64,000 nucleotides of DNA. Origin: Bremerella sp. P1. GTDB taxonomy: Bacteria > Planctomycetota > Planctomycetia > Pirellulales > Pirellulaceae. A program made the position numbers and the translations under genes. Position 1 is the stretch's first letter. The number at the start of each line of letters is the position of its first letter. Under the pieces are notes generated by a model. That model was given only the letters and a program-made list of their open reading frames with translations. It made no database searches and had not been told where the DNA came from. Shown here piece by piece: positions 33,581 to 46,089 of this stretch. Location: assembly GCF_028748185.1 (NCBI RefSeq), contig NZ_CP118164.1:1922001-1986000 (forward strand), given 5' to 3'.

Positions 33581-34825
33581 ATGAGAGTACTCGTAGCCGA
33601 AGATGGAATGATGATGCGACGGATCCTTGTCCGGGCGCTTGAAGGCTGGAAGTACGAAGTCACTGAAGTCGAAAACGGTGCCGAGGCGTGGGAGGCGTTT
33701 GAGGCTGAACCCTTTCGTATGGTACTGACCGATTGGGTCATGCCGGAAGTGGACGGCTTGGACCTGATTCGCCGGATCCGTTCGGCCAATTTGCCCTTCT
33801 ATGTTTACATCATTCTGCTGACCGCCAAGAGCGAGAAGGAAGACCTTGTCGTCGGCATGGAAGCTGGCGCTGACGACTTCCTCGTCAAACCGGTCGATCA
33901 CAACGAACTTCGCGTACGGCTTCGCGAGGGCGAGCGTATCGTACGATTGGAACAAGAGCTTGCCGAGCAAAATCGTCAGCTGCGAGAAACACAAGCTGCC
34001 CTGGTACAAAGTGAAAAGCTGGCCAGCCTCGGTCAGATGGCCGCTGGCATGGCCCACGAGATCAACAACCCGATTGCCCTGGTAGCCAATAATCTGGCGG
34101 TGCTTAAACGAGATGTCTCCTCGGCCTTCGAGCTTTTGGACATGTATCGTTCGATCCAGGAAGAGATTGCCAAGATCAATCCGGAACTTGCCAACAAGGC
34201 CGCTGAACTCGAGGAAGAATGCGACTACCAATGGATTCGGGACGAGTCGGCGGAGTTGTTCGATCGCTCTTTGACCGGTTTACAGAGAGTCCGGGATATC
34301 GTCCAGAATCTACGGTCGTTTGCCCGCTTGGACGAGGCAGAACTCGACCACTTGGATGTCAACGGGGCGTTGTTTGCTGTCTCCCAAGTTCTCCACCACG
34401 AGATCGAAGCTCGAGAAATCGAACTAATTGTCGACCCTGGCGATGTACCTTCGATTCTTTGCGAACCGGTGAAGATCCAACAAGTACTTCATCACTTGCT
34501 TTTAAACGCCATCCAGGCCAGCGACGTAGGCGGCAAAGTCACCCTCCGTTCCTCACGTTGTGACGAAGGTGTCCAAATTGACGTCCAAGACCAAGGCTGT
34601 GGCATGTCTGGGAACGATTTAGCCCATATTTTTGAGCCCTTTTTCACAACCCGGGCCGTTGGTAGCGGCCAAGGGCTAGGGCTGGCAGTCAGCTATGGTA
34701 TTGTTCGGGACCATGGCGGATCGATTCAAGTCCGCAGCCAATTGGGCCGCGGCAGTACTTTTAGTGTACAATTGCCCGTACGACCGCTCGATAATCAAGC
34801 ACCGGGAGGTAGTCATGAAAGCTAA
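33581..34825 (+). CDS. Receiver-histidine kinase (REC-HisKA-HATPase), cytoplasmic
   Basis: 414 aa, no membrane segment. N-terminal receiver with D51 (LTDWVMPEVDG) and KP at about 105, a coiled-coil linker, then a His box GMAHEINNP with H159 and an ATPase domain with DQGCGMSG and GSGQGLGLAVSYG. This order suggests a kinase whose activity is set by phosphorylation of its receiver, perhaps by the upstream hybrid kinase. Its stop overlaps the next gene by 11 bases. Confidence 0.92.
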   Translation: MRVLVAEDGMMMRRILVRALEGWKYEVTEVENGAEAWEAFEAEPFRMVLTDWVMPEVDGLDLIRRIRSANLPFYVYIILLTAKSEKEDLVVGMEAGADDFLVKPVDHNELRVRLREGERIVRLEQELAEQNRQLRETQAALVQSEKLASLGQMAAGMAHEINNPIALVANNLAVLKRDVSSAFELLDMYRSIQEEIAKINPELANKAAELEEECDYQWIRDESAELFDRSLTGLQRVRDIVQNLRSFARLDEAELDHLDVNGALFAVSQVLHHEIEAREIELIVDPGDVPSILCEPVKIQQVLHHLLLNAIQASDVGGKVTLRSSRCDEGVQIDVQDQGCGMSGNDLAHIFEPFFTTRAVGSGQGLGLAVSYGIVRDHGGSIQVRSQLGRGSTFSVQLPVRPLDNQAPGGSHES

Positions 34826-35381
34826 ACCAGCAATTCTGTTGGTAGACGATGAGCCGGACATTTTGCACTCCTTAATTGGTTTGTTGCGGCGTCAGTTTAC
34901 TGTGCATACTGCCCAGTCTGGAGAGGAAGCTCTGCAGATCATGGCCGAGCATCCCATTGCCGTACTGATGACCGATCAACGCATGCCAGAAATGACCGGT
35001 GCCGAATTGGCACGGCATTGCTGCCGTCGCTATCCCAACACGACGCGCATCTTGTTCACTGGGTATGCCGACATTAAGTCGGTCATCGAAGCCATCAACA
35101 CTGGTGGTCTGTATCGTTATGTCACCAAGCCCTGGGACCCTGACGATCTGATTGACCTACTGACCGAAGCGGCTGACGTCTATGAAAAAGAATCGGCCCA
35201 TCAGAAGTTAATGAACGAGCTGCAGCGTTATGTTGGCATGGGCCAACAAATCGCTCAGCAGCTTCGCTTAGGCAACGAAGGCCAGCAGATCGACCCTGAC
35301 TTACTGCAGCAATTCCATCAGTCTGGGAACCTATTGGAGGATTTGACCAACGATACGTGTAAGCCTGCCGCCGGAGATTAA
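34815..35381 (+). CDS. Response regulator, receiver with short helical tail
   Basis: 188 aa. Receiver domain of the RpfG kind: DDEPDIL at 10-16, phosphoacceptor D54 (MTDQRMPEMTG), FTGYAD and a KPWDPDDL segment. The C-terminal 60 residues are helical and hydrophilic, without HD-GYP, DNA-binding or other output domain. A GGGAGGT Shine-Dalgarno sequence precedes ATG 34815, which overlaps the kinase gene; the frame's earlier ATG at 34695 is a shadow. Probably a phosphate sink or adaptor for the kinases encoded upstream. Confidence 0.88.
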   Translation: MKAKPAILLVDDEPDILHSLIGLLRRQFTVHTAQSGEEALQIMAEHPIAVLMTDQRMPEMTGAELARHCCRRYPNTTRILFTGYADIKSVIEAINTGGLYRYVTKPWDPDDLIDLLTEAADVYEKESAHQKLMNELQRYVGMGQQIAQQLRLGNEGQQIDPDLLQQFHQSGNLLEDLTNDTCKPAAGD

Positions 35382-35386
35382 CACCC

Positions 35387-35905
35387 TTGCCCAACAAACA
35401 ACCCGTGCTTTTGACGGTGCTCATCGAAACGGCCACCTTCCGTTGGTACGTCGCAGGCATCGACCAAGAAGGCGTTACCACCCCACTGCTCTGCTCTCAA
35501 GAAGGTGATCTGGCCCCCTACGTAGGAGAATCCTTCGACGAGCAAGCCAGCTTTCTTCGCCACCGGCTTTCTGGCGTCCTACAACGTGGATGCGACCGGT
35601 TGTGGGGTAAGATGATGAAGCCGCATGAAATTGTCTTCGTCGCCGACAAGCCCTTTCCTGAAGCGGATGAAGGCCTAACCCAACGAGTCGCCGATCACTT
35701 TGACCAGTGGATGACCAGCCCACCCGTCATCTTCTTCTTGATCGAAGCTGGCTCGAAACCGTGCAGCCCGAAGCTATCTACGGTTGCCGGACAAATCACT
35801 GACCAGTGGCGTGAAGCATTCGACAAGGGCTTTCCCTCGATGATGACCAAGTGCGGCGAGAAAGACCCCTGGGAGCTGGTTGTCTCGAAACCGCACGCTA
35901 CCTGA
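35387..35905 (+). CDS. Uncharacterised protein of the signalling operon
   Basis: 172 aa from a TTG start 5 bases after the receiver stop; GGAG lies about 11 bases upstream. Not recognised. It starts with a beta-strand-like LLTVLIETATFRWYVAGID, contains FFLIEAGSKP and ends KDPWELVVSKPH. No signal peptide or membrane segment. Its tight spacing suggests it works with the response regulator. Confidence 0.7.
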   Translation: MPNKQPVLLTVLIETATFRWYVAGIDQEGVTTPLLCSQEGDLAPYVGESFDEQASFLRHRLSGVLQRGCDRLWGKMMKPHEIVFVADKPFPEADEGLTQRVADHFDQWMTSPPVIFFLIEAGSKPCSPKLSTVAGQITDQWREAFDKGFPSMMTKCGEKDPWELVVSKPHAT

Positions 35906-35911
35906 TACGCA

Positions 35912-37207
35912 CTAGGCGGCCTCAAGCCCACGCATCGTCCCGGTGCTCGTAGCAAACTCATCCACTTCCAGACCCGATTGCTGCAGCACCGAAAGGAAAA
36001 GATTCGGCAGCGGGTAGTTATTCTTCTGATCGAACGCCAAGTGCTGACCATGCTTGAAGCCACCACCAGCAAATAGGACTGGCATGTTGCGATTGTCGTG
36101 GCTGGACGCGTTCCCCAGGTTACTTGTCAGCAAGACAGAAGTATTCTCGAGCAAGCTACCTTCTTCTTCTTGAATGCCATCAAGACCTCGCAGGAAGTCG
36201 GCCCAGGCATGAATGATCGCCGTTTCGATGAGCGCCAACTGCTCGAGCTTTTCTTCATCGCGACCATGGTGACTCAACGAGTGATACCCCTCGTCGACCC
36301 CTTCCAGCGGAACGACACCGCCACTACCGCCCAGGTGATACGAAACGAAACGTGTCGAATCGGTCGACAGAGCCAGGCGGATCATATCATTCATCAGACG
36401 CTGACGGCCGATGAAATCGTTCGGGTTTCGGATATCAAGCGGCTTCTGCGCATCGACCTTGGGCTTGGGCAAGTGTGCCCACTGCTCGGCCTCAACCATC
36501 CGCTTTTCCAATTCACGAACACTGTTGAAGTAGGAGGCCAGTCGATCTCGGTCGCCAGCCCCAAGCTCTCGCGAAAGCGACTTGGCATCTTCGGCAACGA
36601 GGTCCATGATGCTCTTGCCTTGGCGAGCCCGATGCAATTGCTTGGCCTGCTCTTCAGGCGAATCATTGACGAACAGTTGCATGAACAACCGAGCCGGAGA
36701 ACTTTCCGCCGGAATCATCGATCCGTTTTCGGTATACGAAGGGCTATTGTTGCCGGACGAACTGAGGACCAGCGAAGGAAACCGAGTATGGTGTCCCATG
36801 TGCTTGGCCAACAGCTGATCGATGGAGATCGTCGTGCGTGCCTGGGCGCCCCTGCCCATCGGAGTGGCCGACAGGAGGCTCGCTTCAGCGCGGTGACCAC
36901 CAGACACGTCTGGATGCGATGTACCGGACACGACGGTGTATTTGTCGCGAATGTCCTGCAGCTTCTCCAGGTATCGCGATGGTTTGTAGTCCCGGCCCCC
37001 TTTTTCTGGATTCAAGTTCTCGGCATGCAAACCCAGTCCTAGCGTCATCGCGACAAACCGCTTAGGTGGCTTCTGCTCTTCACTTCCGGCAAAAGCTTTC
37101 TGCATGGCGCTCAGCCATGGAATCGCCATCCCGACACCGGCGGTGCTACGCAAAACGGTTCGGCGGCTCAGCTTCTTGCCGAAGTTGAAATGAACTTGGC
37201 GCGACAT
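35912..37207 (-). CDS. DUF1552 family Tat-secreted protein
   Basis: 431 aa. Tat signal [20 protein letters not shown] at the N-terminus. The body matches DUF1552, a family related to DUF1501 ([31 protein letters not shown], and [19 protein letters not shown] near the end). Encoded 32 bases after the DUF1592-type cytochrome gene, its usual partner. Exact activity unknown. It ends 6 bases from the convergent signalling operon. Confidence 0.9.
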   Translation of the reverse strand: MSRQVHFNFGKKLSRRTVLRSTAGVGMAIPWLSAMQKAFAGSEEQKPPKRFVAMTLGLGLHAENLNPEKGGRDYKPSRYLEKLQDIRDKYTVVSGTSHPDVSGGHRAEASLLSATPMGRGAQARTTISIDQLLAKHMGHHTRFPSLVLSSSGNNSPSYTENGSMIPAESSPARLFMQLFVNDSPEEQAKQLHRARQGKSIMDLVAEDAKSLSRELGAGDRDRLASYFNSVRELEKRMVEAEQWAHLPKPKVDAQKPLDIRNPNDFIGRQRLMNDMIRLALSTDSTRFVSYHLGGSGGVVPLEGVDEGYHSLSHHGRDEEKLEQLALIETAIIHAWADFLRGLDGIQEEEGSLLENTSVLLTSNLGNASSHDNRNMPVLFAGGGFKHGQHLAFDQKNNYPLPNLFLSVLQQSGLEVDEFATSTGTMRGLEAA

Positions 37208-37239
37208 GACTTGTCTCTTTCCGTTTCTGGTGACGATGG

Positions 37240-39666
37240 TTATTTGCTCAGGAACAGGTCGCTAGTGACAACGTGCTCGATAATCGACCGGAATCCATAG
37301 CTGTCTGCGGCGGATTTGTTGGCGATCATTTCGACGTATGGTCGATCGGCGAACTCGATCGCCGCTCCGGTCCCATACACCAAAAGATGTTCTGCCACGT
37401 TCGCGGCCAGTCGATGGGGATGACTGGTAACTATCTTCTGGAAGCCTTCGATATTCTTGAATTCCTGCCCACTGGGTAGTTCGTAACTCGCATCGATCTT
37501 CGGGCCGTTCTTAACACTACGCCCCTGAACTTGCGGATAGAAGTCTCGCCACTTGCCGGTCGGATCATAATTCTCCAGGGCAAACCCAGCTGGATCGATT
37601 TTCGTGTGGCAACTGGCGCACTCACCTTGGCTGCGGTGCTTGGCCAACTGTTCTCGAATCGTTTTGGCACCGCGAATATCCGGCTCGACGGCCGGCACGT
37701 TGCTCGGAGGCAGTGGTACATCGACACCCAGCAAACGCTCGGAGACCCAGACACCGCGAACCACCGGCGAGGTGTTCGATCCATTGGCGGTCACTTTCAT
37801 GATCGCCCCCTGGGTGATCAGACCGCCACGTCGACTTTGTGGTTTCAATGTAATACGTTGCAACTCATCGCCTGCGATCCCGTCGATACCGTAGTAGCGG
37901 GCCAACCGGCTATTGAGGTAGGTGAAGTCGGAATCAATCAAATGAGAGACACTGAGGTTCTTCTGCAGCATCTCGCTGAGGTAGGTCTCCGTTTCGGTGA
38001 GCATGGCCTGCTCGACGATCGGATCGAAGTCTCGGTACAGCTTGGAATCGGGCTGCGTGAAGTCGATCTGGTCCAGGTCGAGCCATTCGGCGGCCAAGTC
38101 GTGGAGGAACTTCTCTCCACTGCTACCTGCTAACAGTCGTCGGGTTTGCTGCTTCAGCGTTTCCGTGTCACGCATCTTACCCGCGGATGCCAACTGCATC
38201 AGCTGTTCATCGGGCGTGCTACCGGTAAGGAGGTAGCTGAGGCGAGTCGCGACTTCGTAGTCATCCAGCGAACCCGGTTCTTCAGCAAAGTAGATAAACC
38301 GAGGCGAACACAAAAGTGCCCGGTAACCTAAGCGAATCGCATCGACGAACGCGGCCTTGTCATCAATGGCTGCATTGACCTCTTCGAGGTAGGGCTTCAT
38401 CTCGTCGGAGGTAACCGGACGCCGGAAGGCACGACTGGCAAATCGCGTCAGCAGACGTTCTGCGTCCGCCTTGGGATTCTTGCTAGTGACTTGCCAGGGC
38501 TTGCGTTTGTCTTTTTGAGGCTCAACCTTCAAATCACCGAACAAGTACTCGCGGACCTGGTCGTCATTACCATTGAGGTGAATCTGTTTCATGGTCACGC
38601 GGTCGAACGCGATACCAGGCAAGTCTTGCGGTTCGCCCTCGCCAACACCTACCTGACCGCCGGCAAAACGTCCCTTCTTCAAGGTCGTATCTCCTGGTCG
38701 AATTTCGAGCATGTGCCCCTTGGGCAGCCAGGTTGTGAACTTAACCACTTTCGGCTCTTCCATGGCCTCAAACGTTGTCACGTTGGCAAGCAGCGGAGCA
38801 CTCGAAACACAGGGGCCACTTCGAACGGTTGACCATACGCCTCCGGTCTTCGGCAACTTGAGCCCAGAGACGGTCACTTCAAATTCAAACCACCCATCGG
38901 TCTTGGCAGTCGTGGCCGGCAGACGACCGTAATAGATCATGCCGGAACTCCAAATGACGGCCTTGCCTTTTCGCATCTCTGGTTCGCGGCAGCGTCGCTT
39001 GGGATTCGTTCGTGCGACACCCTCGGCATCGAAGTCCCGCTCGTATTCATCTTCAGGACTCAACGCACGACGGAATGCTTCGTCGAGCGCGACATCGATA
39101 GTTTCGAGATGAGCAGCCAATTGAAAGTGGGACATCCCCTGCCCGGAAGCCACGGTGGTGAATCCGTCTGTCTTTTGTTCTTCCGGCAGATAGTCCAGCA
39201 GCGGAACGTCGATGGCCAGCAGATCTTGAATCGACCGCTCGATCTGCTTTCGGGTCAAACGACGGCCACGAACGCGACCGTACTTGGTATGGATATTCTT
39301 TTGAAAGTTGGTCAATCCGTGATTGGTCGTCGCTAGAAATGCCTGACGTGCTTCTGCGTCCGCTTCGCCGTAATCGGCCGGCGGCATCTCGCCTAGTTGA
39401 ACTCGATCGTAGATACGTACCCAGCGTTTCAGATTGCTACCGTCTCCCAGATCGAAAGACAGCTTCTCAAGATCGAGCCCTGCATCAGCGGAATCGCCTT
39501 GATGGCAATCGTAACAGTTGTTCTCCAGGAAACTGCGGACCGCATTGGGCGACTTGGGCTCGGCCGCTTGCGTGGCAACCGTCGAAATCAGCGATAGAAT
39601 CAGCCCCGTCACACAAGCAATAGTCGTGTGATACGCGCATGTCGAAGCACGGAGGGAAAGTTTCAT
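37240..39666 (-). CDS. Planctomycete cytochrome c with DUF1587/1592/1588/1585 domains
   Basis: 808 aa, secreted (signal peptide ending near residue 35). Haem motif CYDCH (51-55) in the N-terminal cytochrome domain; then DUF1587 ([20 protein letters not shown]), a carbohydrate-binding-like region, DUF1592 ([19 protein letters not shown]), DUF1588 with a second motif [19 protein letters not shown] (683-687) and DUF1585 at the C-terminus. This is the other major planctomycete cytochrome architecture, always paired with DUF1552. Start at ATG 39666; the frame is open for 43 codons upstream without a signal. Confidence 0.9.
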   Translation of the reverse strand: MKLSLRASTCAYHTTIACVTGLILSLISTVATQAAEPKSPNAVRSFLENNCYDCHQGDSADAGLDLEKLSFDLGDGSNLKRWVRIYDRVQLGEMPPADYGEADAEARQAFLATTNHGLTNFQKNIHTKYGRVRGRRLTRKQIERSIQDLLAIDVPLLDYLPEEQKTDGFTTVASGQGMSHFQLAAHLETIDVALDEAFRRALSPEDEYERDFDAEGVARTNPKRRCREPEMRKGKAVIWSSGMIYYGRLPATTAKTDGWFEFEVTVSGLKLPKTGGVWSTVRSGPCVSSAPLLANVTTFEAMEEPKVVKFTTWLPKGHMLEIRPGDTTLKKGRFAGGQVGVGEGEPQDLPGIAFDRVTMKQIHLNGNDDQVREYLFGDLKVEPQKDKRKPWQVTSKNPKADAERLLTRFASRAFRRPVTSDEMKPYLEEVNAAIDDKAAFVDAIRLGYRALLCSPRFIYFAEEPGSLDDYEVATRLSYLLTGSTPDEQLMQLASAGKMRDTETLKQQTRRLLAGSSGEKFLHDLAAEWLDLDQIDFTQPDSKLYRDFDPIVEQAMLTETETYLSEMLQKNLSVSHLIDSDFTYLNSRLARYYGIDGIAGDELQRITLKPQSRRGGLITQGAIMKVTANGSNTSPVVRGVWVSERLLGVDVPLPPSNVPAVEPDIRGAKTIREQLAKHRSQGECASCHTKIDPAGFALENYDPTGKWRDFYPQVQGRSVKNGPKIDASYELPSGQEFKNIEGFQKIVTSHPHRLAANVAEHLLVYGTGAAIEFADRPYVEMIANKSAADSYGFRSIIEHVVTSDLFLSK

Positions 39667-40150
39667 GGCAGTCGCTAGGCAGGTAGGAAGGAGCCGTAAT
39701 GTGGGATCACGGCAAGTTTTGGGAGGGTGTCGATGCCGATGGGAGGCCTCTCTATTCCTTCGGCATCTCCCGTGAATTCTAGCCAATATGTTCAAGAAAA
39801 GCGAGAAGCTTTGCGGTGGCTAGCGTGCTATTTCTCGTCACATTTAGCCCAAACGGGTGGCTACTCGGCCAGGTAGACTATCATAGGCCGGGGGAAGGCC
39901 CACAGAAGGACGTATGTCCATAACCAGCAAGGCGATAATGCGCACACTACAATCAATCGTACGAACTTGCGGCCTGCTGGACTCGTGGTCAAACTGGAGC
40001 ATGCTCCCAAAGCAGCACAACGAACCCACCTCAGTTTGATTGCCTGACAGGACACATCTCAAACTGTTATCCCTGCCATCCGGCCGCGAATAGCAAGATC
40101 CGATCCGGCCATTCAACGCTCGCAACTTAAACACCAGGACAACCTCGACC
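39667..40150. other. Intergenic region
   Basis: About 480 bases between divergent genes. It should hold promoters for the cytochrome operon (minus) and hydrolase (plus). Short frames in it are not supported. I see no strong repeat, terminator or consensus promoter. Confidence 0.45.
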
Positions 40151-40975
40151 GTGCATCCTATTCATTTGCTGACCACGACCGTTCTATTCACGATGACCTT
40201 CCTTGGTTCTCTTTCGGCCGCCGATTGGCCCGGCCAGGAGTCCCAGTGGAATGGGAATGCGAAATACGACTTCAAAGTCGACGATCGGCCTGCCTACGTT
40301 GTCGTTCCCAAGCAAGCGGCGGAAGGCAATCCCTGGGTCTGGCGAGCTCGCTTCCCAGGGTTTCACGCCGAGGCAGACTTGCTGCTTCTGGAGCGAGGTT
40401 TCCACATCGCTTACATCAATACGAATGACATGCTTGGCAGCCCCACGGCGATGAAGCACTGGGACAACTTCTATGACTTCCTGACGGAAAAAGGGCTGTC
40501 GAAGCGTGTTGCTTTGGAAGGAGTCAGCCGCGGTGGCCTGTTCGTCTACGGCTGGGCATCTCGACATCCAGATCGCGTGGCATGCATTTATGCCGACACT
40601 CCGGTCTGCGACTTCAAAAGCTGGCCAGGCGGCAAGGGAAAAGGAGTCGGTAGCAGCGGCACCTGGCAACGCTTGTTGCAGGAATACAACTTTACCGAAG
40701 CCGAAGCCCTGGCCTACAAGAAGAATCCGATCGATATCCTGGCTCCGATTGCCGAAGCCAAGATTCCCATCCTGCATATTGTTTCGCTGAACGACGTGGT
40801 GGTTCCCCCAACGGAGAACACCTTCATCCTGGCCGAGCGATATCGCAAACTAGGCGGGGAAATGGAGATCATCGAGGTCCAGGAAGGGACTGAGAAGTCG
40901 CAAGGACACCATTTTACCCATCCCGATCCCAAACGCGTGGCCGACTTCATCGAAAAGCATGCGACCAAGTCCTAA
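40151..40975 (+). CDS. Secreted alpha/beta hydrolase
   Basis: 274 aa, GTG start, signal peptide to about residue 23. Alpha/beta-hydrolase core: a nucleophile elbow GVSRGG with S126, an acid loop near SLNDVVVPP and a C-terminal histidine (GHHFTHPD). It resembles planctomycete esterase-like proteins. It stands upstream of four sulfatases, so it may deacylate the same polysaccharide, which is inference. The start is supported by the signal peptide only. Confidence 0.8.
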   Translation: MHPIHLLTTTVLFTMTFLGSLSAADWPGQESQWNGNAKYDFKVDDRPAYVVVPKQAAEGNPWVWRARFPGFHAEADLLLLERGFHIAYINTNDMLGSPTAMKHWDNFYDFLTEKGLSKRVALEGVSRGGLFVYGWASRHPDRVACIYADTPVCDFKSWPGGKGKGVGSSGTWQRLLQEYNFTEAEALAYKKNPIDILAPIAEAKIPILHIVSLNDVVVPPTENTFILAERYRKLGGEMEIIEVQEGTEKSQGHHFTHPDPKRVADFIEKHATKS

Positions 40976-41029
40976 GGCGGAGCCTGCAGTGACTGGCACT
41001 TGGCGACGTTTTCGGATCGACGAGATAAT

Positions 41030-41058
41030 TTGACGCGGCCCTCGATAGCGAGGACAAT
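41030..41058 (+). promoter_or_regulatory. Likely sigma-70 promoter of the sulfatase cluster
   Basis: TTGACG (41030-41035), 17-base spacer, GACAAT (41053-41058), five and four matches to the consensus hexamers. It ends 63 bases before the first sulfatase. Confidence 0.55.
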
Positions 41059-41121
41059 AGGAGACCGCGCTATTACTCCCCTTGCCTTCTAATCTGGCTT
41101 CCCAAAGCACTGGAATCAATC

Positions 41122-42726
41122 ATGCTTGACCGGTTCGCCCTGCGCGCCGTGCCACTGACGATGTTCGTCTTCATGGCATCCGTTTTTCCATCACTCGTCT
41201 CTGCTCAAGATAAGCCCAATATCATCTTGATGATGGCCGACGACATGGGCTTCTCGGATCTTGGTTGCTATGGTGGCGAAATCGAGACGCCCAACCTGGA
41301 TCAACTCGCCGATAGCGGCATTCGCTTCACTCAGTTCTATAACACGGCCCGCTGCTGTCCGACGCGGGCCGCCTTGCTGACGGGCCTCTACCAACACCAG
41401 GCCGGCATTGGCCACATGGTTGGCAACTATGGGGTGCCGTCCTACCAAGGCTATCTGAACGATCAATGCGTCACGATCGCCGAAGCACTTCGCGGGGCTG
41501 GATATACGACCCTGATGACCGGCAAATGGCATGTCGGTTCCCAACCCGAACATTGGCCCACCAAGCGAGGTTTTGATCGCTACTGGGGAACGCCGTCGGG
41601 AGGTGGTGTCTATTTCAAAGACACCCTCAAGATCCGCAACACGGTCTTCTTTGTCGAAAACGAAGAACGGATCGAGCTACGAGACGACTTCTACATCACC
41701 GATGACCTGACCGATCATGCGATGGAGTTCATCGACGAAGCGGTGAACGAAACCAAGAAGCCATTCTTTCTGTACTTGGCACACATCGCACCTCACTGGC
41801 CCTTGCAAGCGAAGCCGGAAGACATCGCTCACTACGAAGGCAAGTATGATACCGGATGGGATGCGACTCGCGACGCACGCTTCGCACGACAAACAAAAAT
41901 GGGACTCTTCCCTAGCGGTACCAAGTTGAGCGATCGTGACAAAGACGCCAAAGCTTGGGAGAAGATGCCACAACCTGCCCAGGAAGACCTCGCACACCGC
42001 ATGGAGATCTATGCCGCTCAAATTACCTGTATTGATGAAAACGTTGGCAAACTAGTCGCACAACTCAAAGAGTTAGGCCAGTACGAGAACACGCTCTTTA
42101 TCTTTCTCTCTGACAATGGCTGTTCGGCCGAAGGTGGCCCGGGCGGATTCAGTCGCGGCAAAAAAGACGCTCCGATCGGCACGGGACTTTCGTATGCCAG
42201 CGTCGGCCTGGAATGGGCGAATGCCAACGACACTCCATTTCGCAAGTTCAAGATGGATACCCGCGAAGGAGGCATCTCTTCGCCACTGATTATTCATTGG
42301 CCCCAGGGCGTCAAACACAACGGACGCTTGGTGGATGCACCAAGTCACGTGATTGATGTCATGCCAACGCTTTTAGATGTTGCCGGCGCGACCTATCCAG
42401 ACAAACAAAACGGTAAGACAACGATCCCACTCGAAGGTCAAAGCTTTGCCGATCAGTTTGCCGCGACCAAGACAGTCCCTGCTCGTGACCTGTTCTGGGA
42501 GCATGAAGGCAACCAGGCCATTCGCCGAGGCGACTGGAAAGCCGTTCGAATCAAAAACGGTCCCTGGTCCCTATACAATTTGAAAGACGATCGTACGGAA
42601 ACGACAAACCTCAACCAGGCCCATCCTGAGAAAACCAAGGAGCTTGCCCAAGCCTGGGAAGCCTGGGCTGAGCGCTGCGGAGTTTGGGACTGGAATGAGC
42701 TTCAGAAACAGCGACGCAAGAAATAA
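41122..42726 (+). CDS. Arylsulfatase-family sulfatase
   Basis: 534 aa, signal peptide to about residue 28. Sulfatase fold with the metal-binding MMADDMGFSDLG start and the active-site motif C78-C-P-T-R82, whose first cysteine would become formylglycine. GKWHVG and the C-terminal DNGCSAEGG segment fit the family. Periplasmic or extracellular; removes sulfate esters from a sulfated glycan. Its active-site region is almost identical to that of the sulfatase at 62852. No formylglycine-generating enzyme is nearby. Confidence 0.93.
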   Translation: MLDRFALRAVPLTMFVFMASVFPSLVSAQDKPNIILMMADDMGFSDLGCYGGEIETPNLDQLADSGIRFTQFYNTARCCPTRAALLTGLYQHQAGIGHMVGNYGVPSYQGYLNDQCVTIAEALRGAGYTTLMTGKWHVGSQPEHWPTKRGFDRYWGTPSGGGVYFKDTLKIRNTVFFVENEERIELRDDFYITDDLTDHAMEFIDEAVNETKKPFFLYLAHIAPHWPLQAKPEDIAHYEGKYDTGWDATRDARFARQTKMGLFPSGTKLSDRDKDAKAWEKMPQPAQEDLAHRMEIYAAQITCIDENVGKLVAQLKELGQYENTLFIFLSDNGCSAEGGPGGFSRGKKDAPIGTGLSYASVGLEWANANDTPFRKFKMDTREGGISSPLIIHWPQGVKHNGRLVDAPSHVIDVMPTLLDVAGATYPDKQNGKTTIPLEGQSFADQFAATKTVPARDLFWEHEGNQAIRRGDWKAVRIKNGPWSLYNLKDDRTETTNLNQAHPEKTKELAQAWEAWAERCGVWDWNELQKQRRKK

Positions 42727-42760
42727 TCTCACATCGAATTCACCCTGAGGGTCTACCATT

Positions 42761-44557
<1,797 letters not shown>

Positions 44558-44558
44558 C

Positions 44559-46052
44559 GTGAAGCGCCTACTTCTCGCCGCCGTGCTGACCGTCTGGTTC
44601 GCAGGGCCGCTTAGCGCCGCAGACAAGCCCAACATTGTCATCCTTTATGCGGATGACATGGGGTTTGGCGACTTAGGTGCCAACAACCCTGATTCCAAGA
44701 TTCCAACGCCCCACTTGGATCGTCTGGCGAAGGAAGGTTTACGCCTGACCGACGGACACAGCTCGTCAGGTATCTGCACCCCGAGCCGCTATGCGCTGTT
44801 AACCGGTCGATACCACTGGCGGAAGTTTCACGGCATTGTCCAAGCGTTTGGTCCGCCGGTTATCGACCCCCAAGAACTGACGCTGCCGGAAATCCTCAAG
44901 GAAAAGGGATACCGGACCGCTTGCATCGGGAAGTGGCATCTCGGTTGGAATTGGGACGAAATCCTCCGTCCTGATGCGGATGTCAAATCAAATCGTGGCA
45001 ACCGAGTGATTCAGCCAGAAGCATTCGACTGGTCGAAGCCGATCTCTGGTGGCCCAACCTCACACGGATTCGACGAGTACTTCGGTGACGATGTCCCGAA
45101 CTTTCCACCCTATGCCTGGTTCAAGGACGATCAAGTCGTTGGCCAACCATCGGTCATGCTGACGAAAACTCCCCAGACGCCGGAAGGCCGTTGGAGTGCC
45201 CGACCTGGCCCGGCAATGAAAGACTGGGACTTCTGGGCAGTCGTCCCCAAGCTGGCCGATGAAGCGGTCGATTGGATCGCTAAACAGAAAGGCCAGCAGG
45301 AACCGTTCTTCCTCTACGTACCATTCAACTCACCACATTCGCCAATCGTCCCGACCGAGGAGTTCATTGGATCTTCCCAGGCAGGACCGTTTGGTGACTT
45401 TGTCCACATGACCGATGCGATGGCCGGAAAGGTATTGGCCGCGTTAAAGGAGAACGGCTTCGAGGATAATACGCTCGTGATCTTTACGGCCGACAATGGC
45501 GCCGAGAATTACGCTTACGAGCGGGTCAAGAATTTCGATCATTGGAGCTCGGCCCCATTTCGAGGCGTCAAACGCGACCTTTATGAAGGTGGACATCACG
45601 TTCCGTTTGTCGTGAAGTGGCCAGGGAAAATCAAACCGGGCAGCACGAGCGATGCCCTCATCAGCCAAGTCGATTTGATGGGCACGATTGCAGCGATTGT
45701 CGACTACCAGCTTCCTGTAGATACGGCGCACGACAGCTACGATCAGTTGCAAGTTTGGCTGTCAGGCGAAGCGAGTCCCCGTGAAACGATCGTGCACAAC
45801 ACAGCGGCCAAAGCCTATGCGATCCGGGACGGCAATTGGCTGCTGGTCGATGCCCCCTCTGGCTCGCACAATCGAATCCCCAAGTGGTTTGACCAAGAGC
45901 GAGGCTACCAAGAAGACAAGCTGCCCGGCGAGCTTTACGATTTGCAGAATGATCCGGCTGAGAAAAAGAACCTCTACGAAAGCAAGCCGGAACTCGTGCA
46001 ACAATTAAAGCAGAAGCTTAAATCGATCCAAGCCAGCGGCCAGGTTCGCTAG
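44559..46052 (+). CDS. Arylsulfatase-family sulfatase
   Basis: 497 aa, GTG start one base after the previous stop, signal peptide to about residue 21. ADDMGFGDLG metal site and C73-T-P-S-R77 active-site motif; GKWHLGWNWDE follows. The sequence is of the arylsulfatase A-like kind. It lies in the sulfatase operon and would act on a different position or linkage of the same sulfated glycan. Confidence 0.93.
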   Translation: MKRLLLAAVLTVWFAGPLSAADKPNIVILYADDMGFGDLGANNPDSKIPTPHLDRLAKEGLRLTDGHSSSGICTPSRYALLTGRYHWRKFHGIVQAFGPPVIDPQELTLPEILKEKGYRTACIGKWHLGWNWDEILRPDADVKSNRGNRVIQPEAFDWSKPISGGPTSHGFDEYFGDDVPNFPPYAWFKDDQVVGQPSVMLTKTPQTPEGRWSARPGPAMKDWDFWAVVPKLADEAVDWIAKQKGQQEPFFLYVPFNSPHSPIVPTEEFIGSSQAGPFGDFVHMTDAMAGKVLAALKENGFEDNTLVIFTADNGAENYAYERVKNFDHWSSAPFRGVKRDLYEGGHHVPFVVKWPGKIKPGSTSDALISQVDLMGTIAAIVDYQLPVDTAHDSYDQLQVWLSGEASPRETIVHNTAAKAYAIRDGNWLLVDAPSGSHNRIPKWFDQERGYQEDKLPGELYDLQNDPAEKKNLYESKPELVQQLKQKLKSIQASGQVR

Positions 46053-46089
46053 ATTCCCGGTTGACGACTCCAAAACAAAGAGTGCTCTC

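Noticed and set aside
34695-34814. Earlier start of the response regulator
   Set aside because: The upstream codons lie in the kinase gene; GGGAGGT before 34815 fixes the start.
39844-40134. 96-codon minus-strand frame in the intergenic region
   Set aside because: Low similarity to anything recognisable, no Shine-Dalgarno sequence, and in the expected promoter area.
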